Of a DNA stretch of 64,000 nucleotides, positions 55,207 through 64,000 are shown in pieces. The stretch spans positions 4,661,482-4,725,481 of the forward strand of contig NC_052123.1 of assembly GCF_012273895.1 (NCBI RefSeq), written 5' to 3'. The translations under genes were made by a program, and so were the position numbers. The stretch comes from Zerene cesonia (lineage: Eukaryota > Arthropoda > Insecta > Lepidoptera > Pieridae). The notes beneath the pieces were generated by a model. That model was given only the letters and a program-made list of their open reading frames with translations, did no database searches and was not told the origin of the DNA. Position 1 is the first letter of the stretch. Each line of letters opens with the position of its first letter.

Positions 55207-55498
55207 AGCAGTGGTGGCTCAGTGGTGAGAGCCTCGGACTTCAGAGTCGGGGTTCGAGACCGGGCGAGCGTGCAAGAAATAAATTGATTTTTCAATTTAT
55301 CTGCCTATGTAGATAACATCACCACTGCTAAAACGGTGAAGAAAAACATCGTGAGGAAACCGGCCTGTCCGAGAATCAAAAGTTCGACGACATGTGACAT
55401 CTGCCAACCCGCACTTGGCCAGCGTGGTGGATTATGGCCTGAAACCTCATAGAAGGCCTGTGTCCCAGCAGTGGGAACATATAAGGGCTGATGATTAT
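55207..55498 (+). mobile_element. S1 SINE, full length, with duplication
   Basis: A box TGGCTCAGTGG at 55215-55225 and B box GGTTCGAGACC at 55251-55261. Tail GGGCTGATGATT. TTTTTAGCA flanks both ends (55202-55210 and 55498-55506). Confidence 0.82.
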
Positions 55499-56252
55499 TT
55501 TTAGCAACGTCGGTTGAAATCAGAAAAATGGTTATGCACTTTCGTATCAACTGTTAAACTATTTACATTCGTTTCGTAAACACGAATTGCAATTCATAAA
55601 ATACGAAAACGTTCCTACATTTATCAACAAAGTTTCATCCCGATACGGTCCAATAACTTTCATCTGTCACTAAACCATCGGGATGGAGCCGTGAAAATCT
55701 GTAAGCCCCTTGTTATACCGTAAATCTTAATCACGGAGTCAAAAAATCAACGCTCCCATAATATATAGTTAACTACGCCTGTTTTATTGCCTGATAAATC
55801 TAGGTTCCATAGATTTAAAGTACTGGATATGCCTGTTAATTGGATACTGTTTATTTTGTTGCCTTTACAAAGGAATCTATGATTTTATAGTAGATGTATT
55901 ATATCGTGAAGCATTTTGTTTCTGGTTTATTATATGTTTTGATCGTTCACTGGTTTTACAGGTGATGGTTGCTTTTTCTCTAACACTAGCGTTTTTCTTG
56001 ATATTAACTGATTTTCCTGCAGAGGCATCGCTACTATTGAATTATTTCATTAATATATTGATATAATTGATATTGCCCATGTACAATTATTTTAAAGTAT
56101 TGCATACAATAGTGGTTGTGAATGTTTTAAGATACTTTGTATAATTTATACGATATATATTTTGTTTGCATGCGCACTCACATCAACACAATAAGTCAAT
56201 AAAGACAAAGATTTGATGTAATGTTACCGTTTGTTTTATAATCATATATGTG

Positions 56253-56535
56253 GTAGTCGAGCACGCTTCGGCACGAATTGGGCCAGCTCGCACCGGGGAA
56301 GTACCACCAGGAGACCGGGAAAAATCACAGTGCTGTGTTTCGCTCGGTGAGTGGTGGAGCAAGAGACCCATAACCTTTTTCTTACCCTTCCAAGTTCTTT
56401 CCTTTATTCTCGTCAATCCTTTCCTAATCCCTTTCCAATTTTAAGTCGGCAATCCGTGTGTAGAGGCGTGAGGTCTGCAATCGACCTTACGTCTCTCCAA
56501 ATAATCATAGGCGGTGGTAGCGATTATCATCTTTA
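56253..56535 (+). mobile_element. S2a SINE-like repeat
   Basis: GTAGTCGAGCACGCTTCGGC head, GTGTAGAGGCGTGAGGTCTG hairpin arm, ends GGCGGTGGTAGCGATTATCA where an HG fragment (56550-56690) begins. Confidence 0.65.
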
Positions 56536-56877
56536 ACTTTCATCTCTTTGCCATTGGGAGCAAAATTAATCAAAATCCTTTCCAAGCGAATATCTATAGC
56601 AGTGGCCATCAGCAAGCCAAATTTCAGCCAGATCGGTCCAATAGTTTGGGATGTGCATTGAAAAATCAGTCAGTCAGTTACCTTTAGCTTGATGAATAAT
56701 AAGTAGGAGCATAACTCAAACTTCGTGACACCCATGTCACATCCAGTCCTCACTCGATCCACGTACACCTCGAATTCTGTTATAAATGGTTAATATTTTT
56801 TGTAACGCACAAAAATTACGTTATCCGATACTGATACAAAATAAATCGGATTATGTTTGTACGAATTTTATCACTAG

Positions 56878-57200
56878 ATAGTATAAATAATCTCACTTTC
56901 TCTGTCCCTCTGTCCCTATGTATGCTTTGCTTAAATCTATAAAACTGCGCAACTGAGCTGGTGGTTCGCTTGATGGTAAGCGATCACCACCGCCCATCAT
57001 TCTCAGAGATTCACCTATGCAAATAAGCTGCCCGCTTTTAAGAGGTAAGGGATGAGGAATGAATTGATGGCTTGAAATAAGTAAGGTCCTGGGAAGGGTG
57101 AGGAAAAGGAAATGGGCCTTTGGCTCCCTCAATCACCGTATGAAACACAATAGCACGCTATTATTTCATGCCAGTTTTCTGTGGGGTGTGGTACTTTCCC
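56878..57200 (-). mobile_element. HB fragment fused to S2b
   Basis: 56878-56945 is HB (CCCTATGTATGCTTTGCTTA, on the plus strand). S2b on the minus strand starts at CAACTGAGCTGGTGGTTCGC (56948) and runs to TTTCTGTGGGGTGTGGTACT. Confidence 0.55.
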
Positions 57201-57504
57201 CCATAAAAAACTCTACAAAAGTTTTGTATTTTTTCATATCAAAAATGCCAAGAGGCTGGAATTAAATACCCCCAATATAATGGGACAATTTTCGTTCAAT
57301 TTTCATTTGAATTCCTGCCTCGACTCTAGATAAGTGGCGAGTCATTAATCTAGGTTGAGACCTTCTGCAAAAAAACGTGAAGTTAGACACATATTTGTGC
57401 CTTGGTTCCGTAGCCTTTGATTTTTATTTAGGGCGTTTTAATATGCTTTTATGACCATAAGCTCTATGTTTGAATATAACCGACCTCTTTAGACTTGATC
57501 TTTA

Positions 57505-57670
57505 CATGTGTGTTTGTATGTATGTTACAAAGTTTCAGACGTGTTTAGACTAGATGTGATCCACTTTAAATGGACAGATTTAATTCTAACTTTGTACACT
57601 TATCAGGAATCAGTGACAGGTTATCTGATTTTATATTTTTATATACTCTGTGTAAGAGTAAGTGAGACAC
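57505..57670. repeat. Family O dispersed repeat
   Basis: Same ordered blocks as 44190-44560; ends GTAAGTGAGACA. Confidence 0.5.
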
Positions 57671-57754
57671 TTTTTATTCTATCATTAAAGCGTCCATTTT
57701 TTGTCTAAATTAAATATATTTTTTAGTCTAAAGTGTGTTGTTAAAGACACCAGC

Positions 57755-58100
57755 TTGTACTTAACCCCAATGGAGGATTATAACAAGAGCCGTCATAGGA
57801 AGCTTAAGTCTCTACAGTGGAAACAGAGATGGTCTGATGATGATGATAATTATGAAATATGGAAAAACGTGATATAGAGAAGTGCATATGTTGCAAGGAG
57901 TGAATTTCATCGTTTTTTTATTACACCTTCGTTATTAATATACAATGCGTTTGCTTGTCCACCAAATTGTCTGGAGGAGATCGCTGTTGAAGAGATAAGG
58001 CCGCCTGTCGTGCTCTTCACATTTTTAATATTTTTTTCTTGTTTGTACTGTTATAAAGGTGTAAAATAAAGAGGTTTTGGTTGATTGATTGATTTTTTTA
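57755..58100 (+). mobile_element. LINE-type 3' tails: GATGAT tail and M tail
   Basis: 57822-57850 has AGTGGAAACAGAGATGGTCT then GATGATGATGATAA, resembling the S1/LINE 3' end. 57968-58100 has GAGATCGCTGTTGAAGAGAT, AAGGCCGCC, GTAAAATAAAGAGG and a (GATT)n end, the M tail in plus orientation. Confidence 0.5.
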
Positions 58101-58198
58101 TATTTACTCCGCTCCTATTGGTCGTATATTATATAAAAAATGCAAGATTAAACATAACTGACTTTATTGTTATCTGCCATCTATTTTTATTTAGTGTA

Positions 58199-58324
58199 TT
58201 TTTAACGGATTTTAAATGCGTGGTCACAGGGAGACTGAGTCAATCAGTCCACGCTCGCTGTAAAGTGTTCGAAACGTCAGGTTAATAATATAATTAATAA
58301 ATCGCGTTTAAAATCCGTTAAAAA
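58199..58324. mobile_element. Family C foldback element
   Basis: TTTTTAACGGATTTTAAATG+CG (58199-58220) and its complement (58303-58324) match at 21 of 22 positions. The centre contains GCGTGG...CCACGC-related inner arms and TTCGAAACG. It can fold into one hairpin. Confidence 0.7.
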
Positions 58325-58480
58325 GTTTCTGAATGTATAATACTTGTTTAAAATCAAACACAAGAAAATACTATTTAGTGTATTGCTTATTCTATGCCTT
58401 ATTACCTGGAGTTATATTAAACAACGCTCGCTTATTGTAATTTCTGTTTGTTTTTTTCCCTGTTGTACAAACAGTTTTCT

Positions 58481-58540
58481 CATCATCATCAAGCCATATA
58501 CCTTCTGAAGGAACATGGGAATCCTGTGATGGTAAAGGTG
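58481..58540 (-). mobile_element. S1 3' end fragment
   Basis: TCATCATCATCAAGCCATAT and GAACATGGGAATCCTG, diverged. Confidence 0.35.
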
Positions 58541-58732
58541 TTAATAAAAATAATATTGTAAATTCAAGGATCCCTAAAAAGGGGTCGTCCCTAAATTGGC
58601 TGCGTGTTTAACCGTCAATTTTGCGAAACAGACTGTTATATATAACTCGAATAATATTTAAAGCATTGTTTATTTTGTCGAATTGATGTTGTGACATTGT
58701 AGGGTAGTTTTCGATTTTATAATAACAGACTA

Positions 58733-59097
58733 GAGACTTTTTAAAGAGGACTCTTGAGTAGTTTTGTATGTTTGTAACGTTCTCACGTCAACACCACTGA
58801 ACCGATTATAAAAAATCTTCCGCCATCAGAAAGCTGTAACTTCACTGAGTGACATCTTATCATACTAATATTATAAATGCAAATGTTTGTAAGGATGTGT
58901 GCGTATTTGTTGCTCTTTCACGCAAAAGCTACTGAACCGATTGTAATGAAATTTTGTACGTAGACAGCTGGACAACTGGAATAACGTATAGGCTTATTCC
59001 GATATTCCTACGGGATACGGACTTACGCGGGTGAAACCGCGGGGCGCAGCTAGTAGGCTATATATGTACCACGGGCGAAGCCGGGGCATACAGCTAG
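58733..59097 (+). mobile_element. HJ element split by a nested HA element
   Basis: Left part GTATGTTTGTAACGTTCTCA to TTCACTGAGTGACATCTTA; right part TAGGCTATATATGTACCACG, then GGCGAAGCCGGGGCATACAG and CTAG|T (59094-59097). Confidence 0.68.
58860..59053 (+). mobile_element. HA element nested in HJ
   Basis: A|TCATACTAATATTATAAATG to GGGGCGCAGCTAG|T. A few bases are deleted in the TTTTTATCCC segment. Confidence 0.8.
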
Positions 59098-59149
59098 TAG
59101 GTAATAAAAGAGTAATTCCAGAGGTTATGTTTTCTTTTTTTTTTCACCG

Positions 59150-59394
59150 CTCATGTAAGTTTTTAGTAGCATTAAGACATATGTAGAGGCCTTAAGACTG
59201 CAACTAGATTCCTTAAATATCTGATAAAATAATTGAAGAGAATAAAGGTTCTGGGAAGGGTAAGAAAAAGGATACGGGCCGACCGCCCCGAGAATCAGTA
59301 GCATTCACTATTTCACGCTGATCTTCTTTGGGGGTGTGTACTTCCCCGGTACGAGCTGGCACAATTCGTGCCGAAGCGTGCTCGACTCATACAT
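59150..59394 (-). mobile_element. S2b SINE-like repeat
   Basis: GGTTCTGGGAAGGGTAAGAA, CACTATTTCACGCTGATCTT, GTACTTCCCCGGTACGAGCT, GTGCCGAAGCGTGCTCGACT. Confidence 0.65.
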
Positions 59395-59609
59395 TAGTAA
59401 TATAAATCGCTTTTGAATTCTTATATTAGTCTATATTAATCTAGCAACTATCGACATTATTATAAATAAAATACTTAATAAAATAAGTACTAAATTGTTA
59501 GTATTAGACCAAATTGAAATTACCACATAGGAATAACCAGCTTGCAAATAAAAAAATATCAATAAAATCGGTACACCCAGTCTAAAGCTCTGAGCTAACA
59601 AACCAAAAA

Positions 59610-60609
59610 NNNNNNNNNNNNNNNNNNNNNNNNNNNNNNNNNNNNNNNNNNNNNNNNNNNNNNNNNNNNNNNNNNNNNNNNNNNNNNNNNNNNNNNNNNN
59701 NNNNNNNNNNNNNNNNNNNNNNNNNNNNNNNNNNNNNNNNNNNNNNNNNNNNNNNNNNNNNNNNNNNNNNNNNNNNNNNNNNNNNNNNNNNNNNNNNNNN
59801 NNNNNNNNNNNNNNNNNNNNNNNNNNNNNNNNNNNNNNNNNNNNNNNNNNNNNNNNNNNNNNNNNNNNNNNNNNNNNNNNNNNNNNNNNNNNNNNNNNNN
59901 NNNNNNNNNNNNNNNNNNNNNNNNNNNNNNNNNNNNNNNNNNNNNNNNNNNNNNNNNNNNNNNNNNNNNNNNNNNNNNNNNNNNNNNNNNNNNNNNNNNN
60001 NNNNNNNNNNNNNNNNNNNNNNNNNNNNNNNNNNNNNNNNNNNNNNNNNNNNNNNNNNNNNNNNNNNNNNNNNNNNNNNNNNNNNNNNNNNNNNNNNNNN
60101 NNNNNNNNNNNNNNNNNNNNNNNNNNNNNNNNNNNNNNNNNNNNNNNNNNNNNNNNNNNNNNNNNNNNNNNNNNNNNNNNNNNNNNNNNNNNNNNNNNNN
60201 NNNNNNNNNNNNNNNNNNNNNNNNNNNNNNNNNNNNNNNNNNNNNNNNNNNNNNNNNNNNNNNNNNNNNNNNNNNNNNNNNNNNNNNNNNNNNNNNNNNN
60301 NNNNNNNNNNNNNNNNNNNNNNNNNNNNNNNNNNNNNNNNNNNNNNNNNNNNNNNNNNNNNNNNNNNNNNNNNNNNNNNNNNNNNNNNNNNNNNNNNNNN
60401 NNNNNNNNNNNNNNNNNNNNNNNNNNNNNNNNNNNNNNNNNNNNNNNNNNNNNNNNNNNNNNNNNNNNNNNNNNNNNNNNNNNNNNNNNNNNNNNNNNNN
60501 NNNNNNNNNNNNNNNNNNNNNNNNNNNNNNNNNNNNNNNNNNNNNNNNNNNNNNNNNNNNNNNNNNNNNNNNNNNNNNNNNNNNNNNNNNNNNNNNNNNN
60601 NNNNNNNNN
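59610..60609. other. Assembly gap (1000 N)
   Basis: Exactly 1000 N. The round number suggests a placeholder rather than a measured gap. Open frames reported across it are artefacts. Confidence 0.99.
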
Positions 60610-60634
60610 GTGGGAGAAAAACGGGTGTGAGTTA

Positions 60635-60658
60635 CATACATACATACATACAAACATA
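60635..60658. repeat. (CATA)n tract next to the gap
   Basis: ACATACATACATACATACAAACATAC-type tract starting 25 bp after the gap; low complexity may have contributed to the break. Confidence 0.8.
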
Positions 60659-60659
60659 C

Positions 60660-61520
60660 AAGTGAAGCTAATAAAAGCGTGTTAAAACATACAGTCGAGT
60701 TGAAAATTCCTCTTTTTTTGAAGTCGGTTCAAAGACACAATCAATTCAATTATCGATTAATAAATATTATTATCCATCCATACCAAAACAAATCGATTCA
60801 GTTACATCCAACAACTATACAATATCATCAATTATTTGTACACAGTTGAGCAAATAAGAAAAACCAATAGCAAGTCAGCTAGTTAGGGATTGTATTAGAA
60901 AATCTCTCGTGATACCGAAATCAGCTTATATCGCAAAATTGTCTGAGCTCAAATAGATGGAGACACACGGGAGTGAATTCGGCTGGAAACGCCGCTTTTC
61001 TTTTATTATTAATTTATTAACAACAAACTAAACCGCCTTTAAAGTGTTAGGAATAGACCAAATTGGAACACACGGGAAGAGCTTTCAAATGAACAAAAAA
61101 GACAAAATCAATTCATGGTTTTTTTTTATCGGTTCAATTATATAACTTCTGCACAAAAACTGAATAATCTACACTAAAATTAGACTTGATTGATTTGCTA
61201 GGAATAAGCTCAAAAAGGAGTCAGATGGATGAATGGTTGGATAGATGGATGTATGTATGTTTATTCTTATCTTCAGTATATTGAAGATTCAGTGATAATG
61301 AAGATAGATATATATCGTCAGATTCTATGCTATTTATTTGGAGTATAGTAAAATTTCGTAGTTATTAGTATAGACTACTTAACGATATAAAATTAACATT
61401 CATTACAGACAGAGATACTATATAGACAGAAAGAGAAAAGGAAAAAGTGAGACAGTAGATGAGAATACACAGTAAAATCCATACCAAGACTCTGGCGACC
61501 AACCGTCTCCCGTGTATTTC
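60660..61520. other. Mostly unassigned stretch
   Basis: 61040-61140 may be a reverse HN fragment (GAGCTTTCAAATGAACAAAA, AATCAATTCATGG). Otherwise nothing recognised. Confidence 0.35.
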
Positions 61521-61525
61521 CAATA

Positions 61526-61632
61526 TATGACGAACACACAGTTAGCAACCCGTAAATTCGAGCGGCGCCCGGCCGAATGAATTGTAACCGACAATTTACG
61601 AGCAGGTATGGGCGCTGTGTTCGTAATGCGGG
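61526..61632. repeat. Imperfect long palindrome, GC-rich centre
   Basis: ACGAACACACAG at the left pairs with CTGTGTTCGT at the right; CGTAAATT pairs with AATTTACG inside. The centre has GCGGCGCCCGGCC. Possibly a small foldback element. Confidence 0.5.
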
Positions 61633-61718
61633 CCTGAATCGCGCTTATGATGTTTTTTCATATATTGCATATATATTTTGACACAATGTTGTATAAGCCT
61701 CAAATGTATATCGGTCAT

Positions 61719-62019
61719 CATCATCAGCAGGTTCCCAATGCTGGGACACAGGCTTCCTATGAGGGTTCAGGCCATAATCCACCACGCTGGCCAGATGCGG
61801 GTTGGCAGATGTCACATGTCATCGAACTTTTGATTCTTGGACATGCAGGTTTCCTCACGATGTTTACCTTCACCGTTTTAAGCAGTGGTGATGTTATCTA
61901 CATGCGCAGATAAATTGAAAAATCAATTTATTTCCTGCACGCTCGCCCGGTCTCGAACCCCGACTTATCGATTTTGAAGTCCGAGGTTCTCACCACTGAG
62001 CCACCACTGCTAGCACTGC
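61719..62019 (-). mobile_element. S1 SINE, full length, with 12-bp duplication
   Basis: TATATCGGTCAT (61707-61718) and TATATTGGTCAT (62020-62031) flank it. All S1 landmarks present, ending in CACTGAGCCACCACTGC. Confidence 0.85.
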
Positions 62020-62090
62020 TATATTGGTCATAGTAAAACAAAAAGTCACTTGGCTTTGTCCGCATTATATTCGTAGTTCAATAGATTTTA

Positions 62091-62251
62091 TCTATACTAA
62101 TATTATGCAGCTGAAGAATTTGTTTGTTTGAACGCACTAAACTCAGGAACTACTGGTCCGATTTTCAAAATTCATTTAGTATTAGATAGCCCATTTATAG
62201 AGGAAAGCTATAGGCTATGTATGTACCACGAGCACGCCGGGGTGGACCGCT
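62091..62251 (+). mobile_element. HK Helitron-like element, both ends
   Basis: A|TCTATACTAATATTATGCAG to CCGGGGTGGACCGCTAG|T. Confidence 0.72.
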
Positions 62252-62259
62252 AGTTATAT

Positions 62260-62382
62260 ATATAAACCTTCCTCTTCAATAAAGTTGCGTAGCGCAGTTT
62301 TAAAGATTTCAACATTTAACCCTATGAAAGGACAGACAAGGGAAAGCGACTTTGTTTTATATTTATATCATGTCGTGATAAG
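62260..62382 (-). mobile_element. HB fragment
   Basis: ATAAACCTTCCTCTTCAATA, GCGCAGTTTTAAAGATTTCA, ACAGACAAGGGAAAGCGACT, ATATCATGTCGTGATA. Lies between HK and HJ. Confidence 0.55.
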
Positions 62383-62385
62383 AGA

Positions 62386-62543
62386 CTAGCTGTTCACCCC
62401 GGCTTCACCCGATGTACATAATATATAGCCGATGTCACTCAGTAAAGTTGCAGCTTTCCAATGGTGAAAGAATTATTGAAATCGGTCGCGCAGTTAGCGT
62501 GAAACCGTAAAAAGAAATGTTAATCTCCTCTAAGATATCTCAT
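62386..62543 (-). mobile_element. HJ Helitron-like element
   Basis: A|CTAGCTGTTCACCCCGGCTT, TCAGTAAAGTTGCAGCTTTC, CAATGGTGAAAGAATTATTG. Supplies the empty-site reference for the nested copy at 34477. Confidence 0.65.
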
Positions 62544-62983
62544 CTTAGTGATTTTTTCTACTGTATATCATTTTTAGTGTTACGTTTTCAAAGCACTATC
62601 AAATTAACATATATAAGTATATGATTTATTCTTTATAGATGTACTTTAAGGTATTCTAAACATAATTAACTCATCTAGTCTACTAAAGAAATTCCAAAGA
62701 TTGGATACAAACGAAAACAGAGTAACAAAGATTAGTCCCCCACACAGAACAATTTAATTAATCCGCGAATCATAATTATCTATGGGTTAATACAACGACA
62801 GACGCAGTTTTGATAAATATAGTAAATATTTGAGACGCTTTCCGCCAGATAATTTGGTATCGGACGCCATTTACGGCGAAACAATGCGGAGTTCTTTAGA
62901 TTAACAGAGCTGCTCTCAAAGACATCTGATTATCGCGGGTTCGAATATACGGAGGTGGTATATTTTATTCAATTTATGATTAA

Positions 62984-63202
62984 CTAGACACTCGTCTCTG
63001 CTCCGCCCGGTAATCAAGATTCGTCAGGTTATAGGATACGTTTTATCCCAAGTCTTTAATGGGGACAAAACGTATCCTATCACCCAAGTCAGCTCATACC
63101 CTGTCTGTATATCAAATTTCATCAAAATCCGTTCCGTAGTTTCAGCGTGTTTGACGGACAAACATCCAAACAAACTTTCACATTTATAATATTAGTGTGT
63201 GA
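62984..63202 (-). mobile_element. HD Helitron-like element (type copy)
   Basis: A|CTAGACACTCGTCTCTGCTC, CCTATCACCCAAGTCAGCTC, CAAAATCCGTTCCGTAGTTT, end TTATAATATTAGTGTGTGA. Confidence 0.68.
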
Positions 63203-63510
63203 CAGGATGTAAATGTCTCTATGTTTATCTGTCTGTGTGTCATAAAAAAAAAATCTGTCTGCATATGTCTATGTCAGTCTACATCCGTGTCAATGTCAGA
63301 GATAGTTTTAGTGTCAGTATCGTTGTCTCTGTATTTGTCTATGTCAGTGTCCGAGTTTACTTCAGAGTTATTTTCAATGTCAGTGCCAGATTCCACTTAG
63401 TTGCCTGTATCTGTGTCAGCGTCAATTTTAGTGTCAGAGTAGTTTTTAGTGTAAATGTCAGTGTCCGTGTATTTATCTGAATATGTGTCTATGTCAAAGA
63501 CAGAAATAGA
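63199..63510. repeat. Degenerate GTCAGT/GTCTAT hexamer array
   Basis: About 300 bp built from GTCWGT, GTCTRT and GTGTCA words in irregular order (for example GTCTATGTCAGTGTCCGAG). The resulting V/S-rich open frame is a repeat by-product. Confidence 0.75.
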
Positions 63511-64000
63511 TGTTTTTTGTGTGTATGTTTGCAGTTTGATTTTAGTTTCGATAGGTATTTAATCAGGAGACATTTCGGAGGCTAGATAAAGGCATGACAG
63601 CATCGGTGTATCCTTAGAATACGTGGTGAAAGCCGCTTGCAGAAAGCCTGTATGCCAGTCAGAGTGCTTTTAATCGTCATAACTTAAATCAACTCTTTAA
63701 TTCTTCTTTAATTCTCTAACTTTTATCAATGGAAATTAATAAAACAACTTACAAACTAACTTTACTGCAAGTTTTTACAAAAATTATAAAAAAATTCAAT
63801 CTTTTCAGACTTCTTTTTTAAAGTTACTTGCTAATATTTCTATTTGCTTTCGAAAAAGCTAAACGCTCTTGAAAGATCAATAAAAACAAATGATGTAATT
63901 ACCGCATCAAAGTCTTCCTAACTCCCAAACGTTCCATATTTTCGGCCCCATTTAAGGCAGTCATTTTCAGGCAACGGCCCATTTCCTTATTCCGTTCACA
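63511..64000. other. Unassigned right edge
   Basis: No gene recognised. TTTTCAG at 63964-63970 before a less AT-rich segment could be a splice acceptor of an exon beginning at the edge, but too little sequence is visible. Confidence 0.3.

Noticed and set aside
54915..55295. 126-codon minus-strand open frame
   Set aside because: It spans an S2 copy and the head of an S1 copy; no protein family resemblance.
59431..60657. Long open frames (352-408 codons) across 59.4-60.7 kb
   Set aside because: They consist almost entirely of N and are gap artefacts.
63199..63480. 93-codon V/S-rich open frame
   Set aside because: It is the translation of a degenerate hexamer repeat.

Overview
This is an AT-rich animal nuclear window, almost certainly from a moth or butterfly. 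It holds one recognisable host gene fragment, the 3' exons of a small Maf bZIP factor, whose protein closely matches insect maf-S. Nearly everything else is dispersed repeats typical of Lepidoptera: Helitron-like elements, tRNA-derived SINEs and LINE remnants. It also holds a short TTAGG tract, the usual insect telomere unit. A run of exactly 1000 N (59610-60609) marks an assembly gap.

Layout. Positions 154-1606 (+) carry three maf-S exons with consistent splice phases and a stop; the start codon lies left of the window. Intron 2 already contains repeats. Downstream of about 1.6 kb I find no other confident gene. One possible exon pair sits at 9861-10257, and three decayed LINE ORF2 C-termini lie at 22228-22413 (-), 30004-30183 (+) and 40289-40441 (+). 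The rest is a gene desert in which small elements cover a large part of the sequence.

Repeat families are named here for cross-reference. HA is a ~200 bp Helitron-like element with TC at the 5' end, a GC-rich hairpin and CTAG at the 3' end, inserted between A and T; at least 18 copies. HB, HD-HL, HN and HP are further short elements that mostly share the CTAG terminus. S1 is a ~300 bp tRNA-derived SINE with A and B boxes, a GAT-rich tail and visible target-site duplications. S2 is a ~330 bp SINE-like repeat with an A-rich 3' end. T1 is a palindrome-armed repeat with a tRNA-like core. T3 is another tRNA-derived SINE. C is a foldback element. M is a LINE-type 3' tail.

There is no operon-like organisation and no prokaryotic, CRISPR or viral system. 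The noteworthy signals are structural. They include nested insertions whose pre-insertion sites can be read directly, a T1 copy whose tRNA-like core is inverted relative to its body, two neighbouring hairpins near 6.8-7.0 kb (one a perfect 25-bp stem), an interstitial TTAGG tract next to a Helitron terminus, and a 31-bp minisatellite inside an inverted-repeat element just 3' of maf-S. All family names are from pattern recognition; no database was searched.
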